A stretch of 64,000 nt of DNA from Alloprevotella sp. (GCA_017471505.1 JAFUTC010000008.1:116448-180447); one strand, 5' to 3'. Counted from the stretch's first letter, positions 18,572 through 28,379 are shown. A program made the numbers and translations. The notes: a model not told the origin generated them from the sequence alone.

Positions 18572-21214
18572 TTAGAACTCCTGGTTCATGATGAAGTGTA
18601 TCTGGCTGCCGCCGGCTTTCACGCCGTTGATGTAGCGCTGGAAACCATAGGCCCAGTCGACTCCGAGCATACCTACCATCGGGAGCATCAGTCGGATGCC
18701 CACGCCGGCGCTGCGTTTCATGTCGAACGGATTGAACTTTTTGACGTCGGTCCAGGCATTGCCGCCCTCGACAAAGGCCAATGCGAAGATGTTAGTCTGG
18801 CCCTCGAGAATGAGCGGGTAGCGGAGTTCGAGCGTCATACGGCTGTAGGCGTATGCATTGTCTCCGTGGTTACCGGCTATAGTACCGTTGTCGTAGCCGC
18901 GCAGTCCGATGGTCTCGGTGGCATATCCGTAGGTGTAGCCCGACATGCCGTCGCCGCCGACATAGTAAGCCTCGAAAGGCGACTTCTTATGGCGATTGTA
19001 ACTGCCAAGCAGACCGAACTCGACGCGAGTCATCAGCACGGGAGCCTTGGGGATGTTGGCCAGCGCAATAAAGTTGCGGAATTTGAATTTCCATTTGTGG
19101 TATTCAATCCAACGGAATTTCTCCTGGCTTTCTTTCTGGTAGTTGACGCTGCGATAGTCGGTGGCAAGGTTCGCATAGTCCTTCTTGTCCCAAAGCGAAT
19201 AGGGCGGCGTGAAGGCTACCGACAACTCGAGTTCGGAACCGCGGCGCGGATAGAACGTGTTATCGGTCGAGGTGCGGTTGAGCGACAGGCGCATGTTGAT
19301 GTTATTACAGTTACCGTCGGTGATAAGGAAGTACTGCCACGACTTAAGCATATAGCGCGTGTACGACAGTTCGGCCGAGAAGGTGAAGTAGTCGTCGGGC
19401 CAGCGCAGGCGTTTTCCGAATCCGATGGACAGGCCAATCATCTTGACATACTTGTCGGGGTCGTAGAAGTTGGTATAGTTGTAATAGTTGTTATTGTTGC
19501 CGTAGCCGCTCAGATAGTTATAGTAGTAGTTGTTGTAGTAGTTCTGGTTGTAGTAGTTAGAGTTCACGTCGCTCTGCTTGGTGAAGTAGAACGAGAACGA
19601 GAACTGATTGGGCCGCTTGCCTCCGAACCACGGGTCGAGGAAGGAGAAACTGTAGCTTTGGTAGTAGGTACCGTTGGTTTGCACATTGAGCGAAACCGTT
19701 TCGCCGTCACCTTGTGGCAGGAATCCTACGTGTTTCTTTCCGTCTCTGCGGAACAAGTTGCGCACAGAAAAGTTGGTGAACTTGATACCTGCCTGTCCCA
19801 CGATGCCAGTCGGGCCCCATCCAATGGAAAGTTGGAGTTGGTCGCCGCCCTTCGAGACTAACGGATAGGTTATATCGACCGTTCCGTTCTCGGGATCGGG
19901 TTTTATGGCCTTCGACATACCTTGCTGCAACGCTTCGGCATCAAACTGGTTCATCTGAGCCAGTTCCATGACCGAACGCTTGATGTTTTCCATGCTGAAG
20001 AGGTCGCCGGGCTTCGTGCGCAGTTCGCGTCGGATGACATTCTCATAGACGCGGTCGTTGCCCGTGATGTTCACCCTGTTAAAACGGGCCTGCTGACCTT
20101 CGCGAATACGCATTTCGAGGTCAATAGAGTCGCCTTCGATGTTTACTTCGGTGGGGTCGAGCGAATAGAAGACGTATCCGTTGTTGTAATAAAGATTGCC
20201 GACGGCATCTTCGTCCTCGTTGAGGCGTTTGTTGAGATGTGTCTGGTTATAGACGTCGCCTTTTTCCATGCGAAGGATGTTCTGGAGCACATTAGTGGGA
20301 TAGACGGTGTTTCCAACCCAACTGATGTTGCGCACATAATACTTCTGGCCCTTGCTGAGGTTGAGATAGATGTCAACATGGCCGTCGTCGATGGCTACTA
20401 CGCTGTCGGAGAGCAGAAGTGCATCGCGCAGACCCCAGGCATTCATGCGTGTGATGATATGTTCCTTGTCTTCTTCGTATTTCTCGGGAAGGAATTTCTT
20501 CGACTTGAAGATGGAGGCGATACCACGCTCGTGTGTCTTCTTCATAGCACGCTTCAGCCTTCTTGCTTCCCCCTTGGTCACGCCGGTCATATAGATCTTG
20601 TTGACGCGCGTCTTCGAGTTCTTGACAATGTCGATGTTTACGAGCATGCGATTTTCGCTCGTGACGTCTTCCTTTTGGCTGATGTCAACGCTGCAGTTCT
20701 TGAAACCCTTTTCCTCAAAGTAGCGCTTTATCACAATCTTGGCGCGGTCGACCATGTCCGGGGTAATCTGGCTTCCGGTCTGCAAGCCGAGCCGTTTCTC
20801 AAGCGCCTCGCGCTCGCTCTTCTTCACGCCGGTGTAGCTGATAGAGGAGATGCGCGGTTGGGCCGTCAGATGGATGTGTATGTAAATCTTGTGGCCCACG
20901 ATGCTATCGGCGGTGATCTTTACGTTGGAGAAAAGTCTCTGGTCCCAATATCGGCGCAAGGCTTCGGTCATGTCGCTTCCGGGAATTTCATAGACATTTC
21001 CCACGAAAAGTCCGGAAATCGAAGTCAGAAGGTCGTGGTCGAAGCCGGGAACCTCGTCGACAACGAGGCCGCCCAGTTCGTATTTTTCGCTATGACTGCT
21101 ATAGACAATGTCAGGATTAAGTTCTCGTTTCGCATCGGTTTGCGCCAATGCGTTTTGAGTGCCAAACAGAATCATTGCCCCAAGAAGCCAAGTGCTGAGA
21201 TACTGGTATTTCAT
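18572..21214 (-). CDS. bamA: outer-membrane protein assembly factor BamA
   Basis: This 880-residue Omp85 protein inserts beta-barrel proteins into the outer membrane. It has a signal peptide, five POTRA domains over about residues 35-450 (for example FSNVKITADSIVGHKIYIHIHL and ARFNRVNITGNDRVYENVIRREL), then the 16-stranded barrel. The conserved lid-lock motif appears as LRGYDNGTIAG, and the C-terminus ends in aromatic Phe (IHFIMNQEF). One oddity: an insert at about residues 549-583 is almost pure Tyr and Asn, probably an outward-facing loop. The gene lies between uppS and two skp genes, the usual Bacteroidetes arrangement for envelope assembly. Confidence 0.96.
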   Translation of the reverse strand: MKYQYLSTWLLGAMILFGTQNALAQTDAKRELNPDIVYSSHSEKYELGGLVVDEVPGFDHDLLTSISGLFVGNVYEIPGSDMTEALRRYWDQRLFSNVKITADSIVGHKIYIHIHLTAQPRISSISYTGVKKSEREALEKRLGLQTGSQITPDMVDRAKIVIKRYFEEKGFKNCSVDISQKEDVTSENRMLVNIDIVKNSKTRVNKIYMTGVTKGEARRLKRAMKKTHERGIASIFKSKKFLPEKYEEDKEHIITRMNAWGLRDALLLSDSVVAIDDGHVDIYLNLSKGQKYYVRNISWVGNTVYPTNVLQNILRMEKGDVYNQTHLNKRLNEDEDAVGNLYYNNGYVFYSLDPTEVNIEGDSIDLEMRIREGQQARFNRVNITGNDRVYENVIRRELRTKPGDLFSMENIKRSVMELAQMNQFDAEALQQGMSKAIKPDPENGTVDITYPLVSKGGDQLQLSIGWGPTGIVGQAGIKFTNFSVRNLFRRDGKKHVGFLPQGDGETVSLNVQTNGTYYQSYSFSFLDPWFGGKRPNQFSFSFYFTKQSDVNSNYYNQNYYNNYYYNYLSGYGNNNNYYNYTNFYDPDKYVKMIGLSIGFGKRLRWPDDYFTFSAELSYTRYMLKSWQYFLITDGNCNNINMRLSLNRTSTDNTFYPRRGSELELSVAFTPPYSLWDKKDYANLATDYRSVNYQKESQEKFRWIEYHKWKFKFRNFIALANIPKAPVLMTRVEFGLLGSYNRHKKSPFEAYYVGGDGMSGYTYGYATETIGLRGYDNGTIAGNHGDNAYAYSRMTLELRYPLILEGQTNIFALAFVEGGNAWTDVKKFNPFDMKRSAGVGIRLMLPMVGMLGVDWAYGFQRYINGVKAGGSQIHFIMNQEF

Positions 21215-21243
21215 ATTGTGTGGTGTCTTTTTCTGGTGTCGGA

Positions 21244-21987
21244 TTATATCGTCGGTTGGCTGACCTGTTCGCCGGTTTTCCCAAAGCGTCTTTGCCGGCG
21301 TTGATAGGCGGCAATGGCTTCGTGGAAGTCAGATTCATCAAAGTCGGGCCAATATTTGTCAGTAAAGTAGAATTCGGTGTAGGCGCATTGCCATAGAAGG
21401 AAATTGCTAAGCCTTTGCTCTCCGCCGGTGCGAATAAGCAGGTCGGGGTCGGGCATAAAGGAGGTGCTCAGTTGCGCGGCGATGTCGTCGGACGTGAGTG
21501 TGTCGGCATCCAAAAGGCCTTCGCTGTGTTGCTGCAGCAGGCGCTTCGTGGCGTTCACCATTTCCCAGCGGGCACTGTAGTTAAGCGCCAGGACGCATGT
21601 CATATGCGTAAAGTGCGCGGTGTGCTGCTGAAGTGTCAAAATGGCTTTCTGAACTTCTTGCGGGAGTCTGGTGACGTCGCCAATGATACGCAGGCGTACC
21701 TGGTTCTTTACGAAGATTTCTTCCTCCATGCTCTCCACAATCAGTGCCATAAGGGCAGCGACCTCGGCATCGGGGCGGTTCCAGTTTTCGGTAGAGAAAG
21801 TGTAGAGGGTCAAGTATTTTATCCCCAGGTTCGATGCGGCTGTTGTGATGTTTCTCACAGTTTCCACGCCTTTCTGATGGCCAAAGCTGCGATTTAGTCC
21901 GCGCTGTTTGGCCCAACGTCCGTTGCCGTCCATGATGATGGCGACGTGTTGGGGCAGATTATATTTGTCGAGAGCGGTTTGCGTCAT
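21244..21987 (-). CDS. uppS: isoprenyl transferase (undecaprenyl diphosphate synthase)
   Basis: This 247-residue cis-prenyltransferase condenses isopentenyl diphosphate onto farnesyl diphosphate to make the C55 carrier lipid for peptidoglycan and O-antigen. Motifs are intact: [14 protein letters not shown] with catalytic Asp20, [34 protein letters not shown], and the C-terminal substrate motif [24 protein letters not shown]. It sits 29 bases before bamA and 16 bases after the DUF6089 gene, so it is in the middle of the envelope operon. Confidence 0.96.
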   Translation of the reverse strand: MTQTALDKYNLPQHVAIIMDGNGRWAKQRGLNRSFGHQKGVETVRNITTAASNLGIKYLTLYTFSTENWNRPDAEVAALMALIVESMEEEIFVKNQVRLRIIGDVTRLPQEVQKAILTLQQHTAHFTHMTCVLALNYSARWEMVNATKRLLQQHSEGLLDADTLTSDDIAAQLSTSFMPDPDLLIRTGGEQRLSNFLLWQCAYTEFYFTDKYWPDFDESDFHEAIAAYQRRQRRFGKTGEQVSQPTI

Positions 21988-22003
21988 GTGTCAGCAGCGT
22001 CTA

Positions 22004-22735
22004 TTATCTATCCTTGTTGCAACTGGGGCAACGCGGAGACAGGTCATAGGTGAGTGAGATAACTGTAAGGTTGTAGTGGTCTTTATTCCTGAAGCCTCCC
22101 GATTTAATGCCGTGCGGTGCCTCGACGCCATCGAGTTTGTCGCTCGGAGTGAAGTGGAACGTCCAACTAAGTCCGGCATTCAGGCGTTCGGCTATTTTCC
22201 ATTTAACGCCAAAGCCGACGGGCAGATTCGCCGTGAAGGCTTTTCCGGCGGTCGAATAGGTCAGGCCGAATCCTATCTGGAGGTAAGGAACTATGCGCTT
22301 ATAGCCCTGATAGCCTTTCAGCCATCCGTAAGGCAGAAGATGGAGTTCGTAGAGTCCGCCAATATCAATCAGTTCGCCAGATGCTTCGTAAATCATGCGG
22401 TCTGGCGATGCGCCGGCTGAGAGGACGGGGTAAAAGTCCTTAACGTTTGCACTGTTGCCGCGCACCTTTAGATAGTTTGCCGACACCTTTATGGCCATGC
22501 GGGGACTCAGCGGGAAGCGGGCCACCAGTTGCCCGGCAATGCTCGTGTTGCCGTATAGTTTGCTCCCAAGGTCATTTACTCCAAATCCGCAACCTATGCC
22601 GCCGCCCAGTTCCAAGCGGTAGTAGGCCTCATCTTGAGCCTTAAGTTCGCTGACAGGTGCCATCCATAGGCAAAAAGCAAAAAGCAGCAGTGCCGGAAGG
22701 CGGAGCAGGCGAAGTGTGGAATGGACGCGGAGCAT
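22004..22735 (-). CDS. DUF6089-type outer-membrane barrel protein
   Basis: This 243-residue protein has a signal peptide (cleavage near KAQDE, residue 34) and a small beta barrel. The family trait of an early Gly-rich strand is visible (YRLELGGGIGCGFGVNDLG), followed by strands such as PYLQIGFGLTYSTAG and the C-terminal VISLTYDLSPRCPSC. Proteins of this group (DUF6089) sit directly before uppS and bamA in many Bacteroidetes, as here, which suggests a part in outer-membrane biogenesis, but the function is not established. The C-terminal CPSC pair is unusual for a barrel end. Confidence 0.75.
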   Translation of the reverse strand: MLRVHSTLRLLRLPALLLFAFCLWMAPVSELKAQDEAYYRLELGGGIGCGFGVNDLGSKLYGNTSIAGQLVARFPLSPRMAIKVSANYLKVRGNSANVKDFYPVLSAGASPDRMIYEASGELIDIGGLYELHLLPYGWLKGYQGYKRIVPYLQIGFGLTYSTAGKAFTANLPVGFGVKWKIAERLNAGLSWTFHFTPSDKLDGVEAPHGIKSGGFRNKDHYNLTVISLTYDLSPRCPSCNKDR

Positions 22736-22784
22736 GGTTTGATAGGTTTATGAGTGGTGCAGGCGGATTGTTGAGGTGGTTTGA

Positions 22785-24176
22785 CTATTCTTCGTAGGAA
22801 TAGGATATGTCCTCCCATCCCAGGCGATTGAGGCGTCCGCGGTAAACTGCGCCGCTGCCGTTGCAGAAGAGGTAGATGAAATTGTTTTCGTCTACGGCGC
22901 CGACATATCCGGTAGTGCCGTCTGCCAGTTTGGGCTGTGGGATGGTTGTCGACGACCAGTGGAGTCCGCCGTCTTTACTATAGTAGAGGGCGCTGGGTTG
23001 ATGGTCGCTGTCCACGCCAACCATCAGCAGGCCTTTGTCATACGCCAGTAGCGAGGTGGCCGTAAGCAGGGGAAGCCTGGTATCGGCGGCGGTGGCCAGA
23101 GTATAGTAGTTCCAATCGTATTGGTCGGTGCCGGAGTTGTCGATGTTCTTTTTCCAGATGGTGGGCTCGTTGTTGTGGTAGCCGACAAGTATGAGGTCTT
23201 CGTATTGGGCGTCGGTTTCCGATGGGAAGCATAGTCCGTAGGCTTCGTCCAACGGCAGTTTTCCGCCAGCCTCGAGGGCTTCCTCTTCCCAGGTCTGTCC
23301 GCCGTCCTTCGAGCCGAGTAGTTTGTCGCCTTGGCGAGCCACCAATTGCTGCGAGCCAGCGGCCAATAGGGCGTCAAAAGGTTCGGTGGCCGACGTGGCC
23401 GTATAGTCCCAGTTGATGCCATCGGTGCTCTCTACCAGTTTGCCCGAGGCGAGCGCATAGAACTTGTTTTGGAGCAGCACGACGTTATGGGTTTCGATGT
23501 CGGCCATACTGATTTCGTTGCGTTGCAGGTTGGCGGCATCGTCGGTGCTGGCAGTAAGTACCACGGGAGTGCTTCCGTTTTCTTTGGCGAACAGGTAGAT
23601 TTGTTCGTTACATACGAGGGCGCGTTGCTCGGTCAAGTCGGTGACGATTGATACGTTATTGGCCAGTTGGCTCCACTTGGTACTGTCGCCCACTTCCCTA
23701 TGCACGCGGATGTCAAGTTGGTATTTCCGCGTGTGGGTATAGTCGGGCGAATAGACGGTAAGTTGTCGTGGAACGATGCAGTTAGTCGAGTCGGAAATGG
23801 AAAATACGGTGTCTTCCTCTACCATAAGTTTGCGAATCAGAATGGTAGATGTTCCCGACATGTCGGCAAAGGTAACGTGTGCGACATCCGTTTCGTACGG
23901 AAGCGAATCAAGGTTGAATATCCGGCCTGCCGCATGGTCGATGCTCAGGGGATACTTTGCTCCGGTGAGAGTGCCGATGTAGGCGGAGTCTTTCGTAGTG
24001 CCGTCGGTATTTGTGACGGTAGTATGCAGTATGCGGTTCAGGGTTCCGAGCGTAGCCGAACCTATGTAGCAGTTGCTCGAACCGCTTTCGTCGTAATAGT
24101 CTTCAGAATCGCAACTGGAAAAAGCCAGTGTGAGGGCAAGGATATATAAGGCTGAATATAAGCAGTGTCTTGTCAT
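22785..24176 (-). CDS. lipoprotein, DUF6242-like, with sialidase/BNR-like blades
   Basis: This 463-residue surface or periplasmic lipoprotein has the lipobox FSSCDS with Cys22. The N-terminal 150 residues form beta-sandwich-like segments. From about residue 170 on, Asp-box-like elements recur (SKDGGQTW, YSKDGGLHW), as in BNR/sialidase propellers, but no catalytic sialidase residues can be assigned. This matches the Bacteroidales family called DUF6242. The role is unknown; glycan or protein binding is plausible. It lies 49 bases upstream of the DUF6089 gene and may head the envelope operon, since a promoter is visible at 24241-24271. Confidence 0.7.
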   Translation of the reverse strand: MTRHCLYSALYILALTLAFSSCDSEDYYDESGSSNCYIGSATLGTLNRILHTTVTNTDGTTKDSAYIGTLTGAKYPLSIDHAAGRIFNLDSLPYETDVAHVTFADMSGTSTILIRKLMVEEDTVFSISDSTNCIVPRQLTVYSPDYTHTRKYQLDIRVHREVGDSTKWSQLANNVSIVTDLTEQRALVCNEQIYLFAKENGSTPVVLTASTDDAANLQRNEISMADIETHNVVLLQNKFYALASGKLVESTDGINWDYTATSATEPFDALLAAGSQQLVARQGDKLLGSKDGGQTWEEEALEAGGKLPLDEAYGLCFPSETDAQYEDLILVGYHNNEPTIWKKNIDNSGTDQYDWNYYTLATAADTRLPLLTATSLLAYDKGLLMVGVDSDHQPSALYYSKDGGLHWSSTTIPQPKLADGTTGYVGAVDENNFIYLFCNGSGAVYRGRLNRLGWEDISYSYEE

Positions 24177-24240
24177 CTTTTACAACGGTTTAATCTGTCG
24201 ATTTGCTTATGGCACACGTGTGCTAATTTACATTAAATTG

Positions 24241-24271
24241 CAAATTTATAGATTATTCCGTCAACAACAAG
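24241..24271 (-). promoter_or_regulatory. promoter upstream of the DUF6242-like gene
   Basis: Minus-strand TAAATTTG at 24241-24248, with CTTG (3 of 4 matches to TTTG) 19 bases upstream at 24268-24271. The leader is about 60 bases. It may drive the whole downstream uppS-bamA-skp series. Confidence 0.5.
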
Positions 24272-24328
24272 ATAAAACCGCCGTTTTTATCAATTATTTA
24301 ATAATTGAACGCGGTGTTTTTGCATAAT

Positions 24329-24703
24329 TTAAGGTAGCCAGTCGAAGTTCTCGATATATTTTTGGATGTTTTCCTCTTTGGCCGTAAACACGTGACCAAA
24401 GACGCCGACCCCTACGAATTGTTTTTTGTGGCCAATCATAATGTGGGTGGTCGTGAAGAGAAGGTAGTCGTGGTAGTTGAGTTCGTTTTCGAGTCCTTTC
24501 TTTAGTCCATAGCCCACGAGTCCCTGCAGGCCGAATCGGTCAGCATCTTGCATGATGGTATTGGTGGCTGCCGCATTTTCGAAGGCCGCCGAAAGTGTTT
24601 CGGATATGGCTTCGGCGTGGTCGGTCTTGTTAGGCCGTGTCAGGAAAAGCAGGAGGACCAGCGCAACCACGATAGAGAGCGTGGCGACAAGTCGTTTGTT
24701 CAT
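24329..24703 (-). CDS. small membrane-anchored protein of unknown function
   Basis: This 124-residue protein has one N-terminal hydrophobic segment (residues 6-22, LVATLSIVVALVLLLFLT) and then a soluble, probably periplasmic, domain. It resembles the DUF4359 style of small proteins (TRPNKTDH after the helix; YLLFTTTHIMIGHKKQFVGVGVFGHVFT near the end), but I cannot assign a function. It starts 20 bases after the antiporter gene and is probably in its operon. Confidence 0.65.
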   Translation of the reverse strand: MNKRLVATLSIVVALVLLLFLTRPNKTDHAEAISETLSAAFENAAATNTIMQDADRFGLQGLVGYGLKKGLENELNYHDYLLFTTTHIMIGHKKQFVGVGVFGHVFTAKEENIQKYIENFDWLP

Positions 24704-24723
24704 GGCGGGAAAAAGGGGATTTC

Positions 24724-26766
24724 TTATTTAGCAATAAGCACGCTGGTCTTGCCGATAGTGCCATAGTTCTGTGCGGGCATTATCATCATCAGGTTGCGCT
24801 GTGAAAAATACTTTTCCAACTGGGTGGGCAACATGTTGAAATAGGGGTGTCGCGACACGGAGTTCTCTCTGGCCAAAATGAATATGACCAGATGGTTGTC
24901 CCTCGTCAGGTTGGCGAGCGGCAGAAAGTCGTTCCATTCGTTATATGGCTCAAATTCCACCCGAAGCACGTAGCCTTTCTTCACCCAGTAGTCGCGCAGG
25001 GCGTTGAGCGTATCGGTGCCCGAATAGACCCTGAGGTGGCAGCCCAGATGACTGGTGAGCAGGGCCACACGCTCGGCCCATGCTGCGAAGGCCGGTTCGT
25101 ATTCGGCCTTGCGAGGCACTACCAGGTGTACTACACGAATGGTGTTGAGCGGTTGCACGGACCTGTATATGATTAGCTGCTTGCCGATGGTGGCTATCAG
25201 GTCCGAACCGATTGACCCGAAGAACGACTCCATCAGTCGGGTCTTGCGGTGGAGGCCTATCAATAGGTCAGACGCGTCGAGCTCCTTCATGGCGTGCGAC
25301 AACCCACTGACCACGTTCACCGACCACCTCAGATGCGTCTGCATCCTTATGTCGGCCGCCGCTGACAACTTGGTGGCCATCTCGAGGCTTTCCTTTCCTT
25401 GATATTGGGCTTTAGGATTGTCGTCGGTCACTATGTTGATGGCTGCCAGTGGCTGGGGGGAGCGCGGTTGGCGTATGGTTAGGGCGAGGTTGACTAAGGG
25501 CTCGACGTGCTCGGGTGCGTTCACGGCCAGCACGATACGGTCTTCTTCGTGTTTCTCTATCGGCTCAATCTCGCGGCGTAGCATGAGTTTCCGCGCCGAC
25601 CACTCCGTGAAGAATGCGCTTACGATGCACGACACGAGGATAAGCAGCATGGCGCCGTTCATTATGACGAGGTCGAACAGGTGGCTTCCGTCGGGCAGCA
25701 CGATGTTGAAGCCGACCAGCGCGATAGCCAGTGTGGCGGCAGCCCTTGACCCCGTGAGGCCGAACATGAGGCTGCGGTCGGAGCTCTTTAGTTTGAATCC
25801 CCATTGCGCGATGGCGGCGGCCAGCCACTTAGTGATGATGCTCACGCCAATCATCACAAGGGCCACTTCGACGGCCTTCAGGTGGAACAGGCTGTGCATG
25901 TCGATTAGCATGCCTACGCCGATGAGGAAGTAGGGTATGAAGAGTGCGTTGCCGATAAACTCGATGTGGTTCATCAAGGGACTGGTGGCCGGGATGAGCC
26001 GGTTGAGCACCAGTCCGGCTAAGAACGCGCCGAGGATGCCTTCCATGCCGGCCAGTTCCATTAGTCCGGCGGCTAGAAACACAAGTGCAAGCACGAAAAT
26101 GTACTGCACGACGCCGTCGTTCACAAGGCGGAAGAAGCGGCGACTTATGCGGGGAAAGAAAAAGATGATGGCCGCGCCGATGACCACTACCTTCAGCAGT
26201 AGCCAGAGCCAGAAGAGACTGTCGTCGGTATTGCGATAGATGCCGCTCACTATGGCAAGCACCAGCAAGGTTAGTGTGTCGGCCACGATGGTGGCTCCGA
26301 CGGCCAGGCTGACACTCTTGCGTTTGGCCACGCCATAGCGAAGCACGATGGGATAACTGACCAGCGTGTGCGAAGCATACATGGCCGCCATCAGTACAGC
26401 AGCAGCAATTCCGTAGCCCAACAGACTATTGGCTACAATGCCTATGCCCATCGGTATGGAGAAGGTGAGCAAGCCGAACAGAAGAGTCTGCTGCGTCGAT
26501 TCGGAAACGTCACGCAGATTCATTTCCAAGGCCGCCAGGAACATGATATAGTAGAGCCCGACTTTTCCGAAGAGTTCGAAACTGTCGTCGCGCACCAACA
26601 TGTTCAGTCCATAGGGGCCGATGAGGATGCCTGCTATGATGAGGCCGGCTATCGAGGGGATATGAATCTTGCGCATAAGGGCCGGAACGAGCAAGATAAT
26701 GCCTAAGACAAGAAAGAAAATCCAGGTCGGATTTTCAATAGGAAAAGAGGGCAATGGGATAGGCAT
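24724..26766 (-). CDS. CPA2-type cation/proton antiporter with C-terminal soluble domain
   Basis: This 680-residue protein has about 12 transmembrane helices over residues 1-400, with the Kef/CPA2 pattern (IPSIAGLIIAGILIGPYGL; LAALEMNLRDV; MEGILGAFLAGLVLNRLIP; LFGLTGSRAAATLAIALVGF). After about residue 415 comes a 265-residue cytoplasmic part resembling universal-stress-protein domains (DDRIVLAVNAPEHVEPLVNLALTI; DLLIGLHRKTRLMESFFGSIG). It exchanges Na+ or K+ for H+ in the inner membrane; ion choice cannot be read from the sequence. The promoter TAACTTTG is at 26836-26843. It is followed by the small membrane protein at 24329. Confidence 0.9.
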   Translation of the reverse strand: MPIPLPSFPIENPTWIFFLVLGIILLVPALMRKIHIPSIAGLIIAGILIGPYGLNMLVRDDSFELFGKVGLYYIMFLAALEMNLRDVSESTQQTLLFGLLTFSIPMGIGIVANSLLGYGIAAAVLMAAMYASHTLVSYPIVLRYGVAKRKSVSLAVGATIVADTLTLLVLAIVSGIYRNTDDSLFWLWLLLKVVVIGAAIIFFFPRISRRFFRLVNDGVVQYIFVLALVFLAAGLMELAGMEGILGAFLAGLVLNRLIPATSPLMNHIEFIGNALFIPYFLIGVGMLIDMHSLFHLKAVEVALVMIGVSIITKWLAAAIAQWGFKLKSSDRSLMFGLTGSRAAATLAIALVGFNIVLPDGSHLFDLVIMNGAMLLILVSCIVSAFFTEWSARKLMLRREIEPIEKHEEDRIVLAVNAPEHVEPLVNLALTIRQPRSPQPLAAINIVTDDNPKAQYQGKESLEMATKLSAAADIRMQTHLRWSVNVVSGLSHAMKELDASDLLIGLHRKTRLMESFFGSIGSDLIATIGKQLIIYRSVQPLNTIRVVHLVVPRKAEYEPAFAAWAERVALLTSHLGCHLRVYSGTDTLNALRDYWVKKGYVLRVEFEPYNEWNDFLPLANLTRDNHLVIFILARENSVSRHPYFNMLPTQLEKYFSQRNLMMIMPAQNYGTIGKTSVLIAK

Positions 26767-26835
26767 GTGGCTCGCTTTGTGGGGTCCTGCGCAGGGACAG
26801 CCGCATCTGGAGTGCCGGCTGTGTGCTTATTTGCG

Positions 26836-26843
26836 GCAAAGTT
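26836..26843 (-). promoter_or_regulatory. -7 element of the antiporter gene
   Basis: Minus-strand TAACTTTG, 69 bases before the start codon. It is back to back with the asd promoter. Confidence 0.45.
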
Positions 26844-26864
26844 ACGGATTTTTATTTCAACAAT

Positions 26865-26895
26865 AGTTGCATTCTTGCAAAAACCAGTACTTTTG
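26865..26895 (+). promoter_or_regulatory. asd promoter
   Basis: GTTG (3 of 4 matches to TTTG) at 26865-26868, 19 bases, then TACTTTTG at 26888-26895. This gives a leader of about 80 bases. Confidence 0.6.
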
Positions 26896-26983
26896 CAACG
26901 TTTTCGATAGGCATGCAAAAGCAAATGTCGGTCGGACGTCTCAGAATGTTTCGTATTAGTAACCAGTAAATAGACAAAAGAAT

Positions 26984-27985
26984 ATGAAAGTGGCTATTGT
27001 GGGCGCGAGCGGCGCTGTGGGACAGGAATTTCTGCGTATTCTCGACGAGCGCGACTTTCCGATTGATGAACTGCGCCTTTTTGGCTCGTCGCGCAGTGCA
27101 GGAACCACCTGCCGCTATAAGGGCGAGGACATACCTGTCCGACTTCTTCAGCACAACGACGATTTCTTCGGTATCGACTACGCATTTACCTCTGCGGGCG
27201 CCGGTGTCTCCAAAGAGTTTGCCGATACAATCACCCGCCACGGGGCAGTAATGATTGACAACTCCAGTGCTTTCCGCATGGACGATAATGTACCTCTCGT
27301 GGTTCCCGAATGCAATGCCGAGGACGCATTGGTGCGGCCCCGCAACATCATAGCCAACCCCAACTGCACCACTATCATGATGGTGGTCGTCCTAAAGCCG
27401 ATTGAGCAGTTGAGCCACATCTGCCGCCTTCACGTATCGACCTATCAGGCTGCGAGTGGGGCCGGCGCCGCTGCCATGGCCGAACTGGTGGAACAGTGCC
27501 GCCAAGTGCTCGACGGGTCGGAGGTGACGGTCAGCAAGTTCCCCCACCAGCTCGCTTTCAATATGATACCGCAGGTGGACGTATTCCTCGACAACGACTA
27601 CACAAAGGAGGAGATGAAAATGTTCCACGAAACGCGGAAAATCATGCACAGCGACGTGGTCACCTCGGCCACCTGCGTGCGAGTGCCCAGTCTGCGGAGC
27701 CATAGCGAGAACGTGTGGATTGAGACCACGCGTCCGCTCGACGTAGCCGAGGTTCGCGCCGCGCTGCAGCAGGCACCTGGCGTCATGCTGGTCGACGATG
27801 TGGCCCACGGAGTCTATCCGATGCCGCTCGAGGCCGCCGGAACCGACGAAGTGCGCGTAGGACGTCTGCGCAAAGACCTGGCCAATCCCAACGGACTCAC
27901 GCTCTGGCTGACCGGCGACCAGATTCGCAAGGGCGCCGCACTGAATGCCGTGCAGATTGCCGAATATCTGATGAAGGCCGAATAA
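26984..27985 (+). CDS. asd: aspartate-semialdehyde dehydrogenase
   Basis: This 333-residue enzyme reduces aspartyl phosphate to aspartate semialdehyde with NADPH, the branch point to lysine/diaminopimelate, threonine and methionine. The Rossmann motif [11 protein letters not shown] is at residues 6-16, the catalytic Cys128 is in NPNCTTIMM, and the active-site His and Arg region appears as [12 protein letters not shown]. Length is normal. It has its own promoter and a strong terminator, so it is transcribed alone. Confidence 0.97.
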   Translation: MKVAIVGASGAVGQEFLRILDERDFPIDELRLFGSSRSAGTTCRYKGEDIPVRLLQHNDDFFGIDYAFTSAGAGVSKEFADTITRHGAVMIDNSSAFRMDDNVPLVVPECNAEDALVRPRNIIANPNCTTIMMVVVLKPIEQLSHICRLHVSTYQAASGAGAAAMAELVEQCRQVLDGSEVTVSKFPHQLAFNMIPQVDVFLDNDYTKEEMKMFHETRKIMHSDVVTSATCVRVPSLRSHSENVWIETTRPLDVAEVRAALQQAPGVMLVDDVAHGVYPMPLEAAGTDEVRVGRLRKDLANPNGLTLWLTGDQIRKGAALNAVQIAEYLMKAE

Positions 27986-28020
27986 TGCCGGCGATGCACG
28001 CGATGCATCGGGCCGACAAG

Positions 28021-28057
28021 ACAAAAGGAGAAGCACTTGACGCGCTTCTCCTTTTGT
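28021..28057 (+). terminator. asd terminator
   Basis: A perfect 14-base stem, ACAAAAGGAGAAGC at 28021-28034 with its complement at 28044-28057, ending in CTTTTGT. It is symmetric, so it could also act for the opposite strand, downstream of the tRNA gene. Confidence 0.8.
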
Positions 28058-28059
28058 TG

Positions 28060-28131
28060 TACCCCGACTGAGAATCGAACTCAGATCTAATCTTTAGGAG
28101 AGACTTGTTCTATCCATTGAACTATCAGGGC
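28060..28131 (-). tRNA. tRNA-Arg (anticodon CCT)
   Basis: The minus strand folds as a cloverleaf. The acceptor GCCCTGA pairs with TCGGGGT. The anticodon stem AGTCT/AGATT carries the loop CTCCTAA with anticodon CCT, reading AGG. The T arm is CTGAG-TTCGATT-CTCAG. The discriminator base is A and CCA is not encoded. Confidence 0.92.
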
Positions 28132-28253
28132 GTTTCTGCCGGTCGGCCGAACTGCGCAGCAAAGATACAAGTATATTGCCACAAGTCCAAATAATGTGCG
28201 GTTTCATCGGAGAATCAAGGTATGTGCCCGCCCATGCCTGCTGTCGGAAAATG

Positions 28254-28379
28254 GCATAATAGTCTGGAAAAATTGCATTATGCAATCCCAAAATTCCATA
28301 ATGTAATTTCAAAATCCGATTATGCAATTTTCAAATTCCATAATGCAATTTTTACACGGCATTATGGGGTCTTTTAATA
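28254..28379. repeat. 21-base-period AT-rich repeat cluster C
   Basis: Six units start at 28254, 28275, 28296, 28317, 28338 and 28359, all exactly 21 bases apart. They fill most of the 379-base gap between the tRNA and nhaD. Apart from the nhaD -7 box and one further isolated unit near 28472, I see nothing else in it. Confidence 0.9.

Noticed and set aside
18548-19861. A 437-codon plus-strand open frame opposite bamA
   Set aside because: It is a shadow of the BamA barrel; the run of Val and Ile in it is simply the reverse of the Tyr/Asn codons.
28254-28379. CRISPR array as explanation for the 21-base-period clusters
   Set aside because: There is no alternation of identical repeats with unrelated spacers; every unit is itself degenerate, only a few bases separate the conserved blocks, and no cas genes are present.
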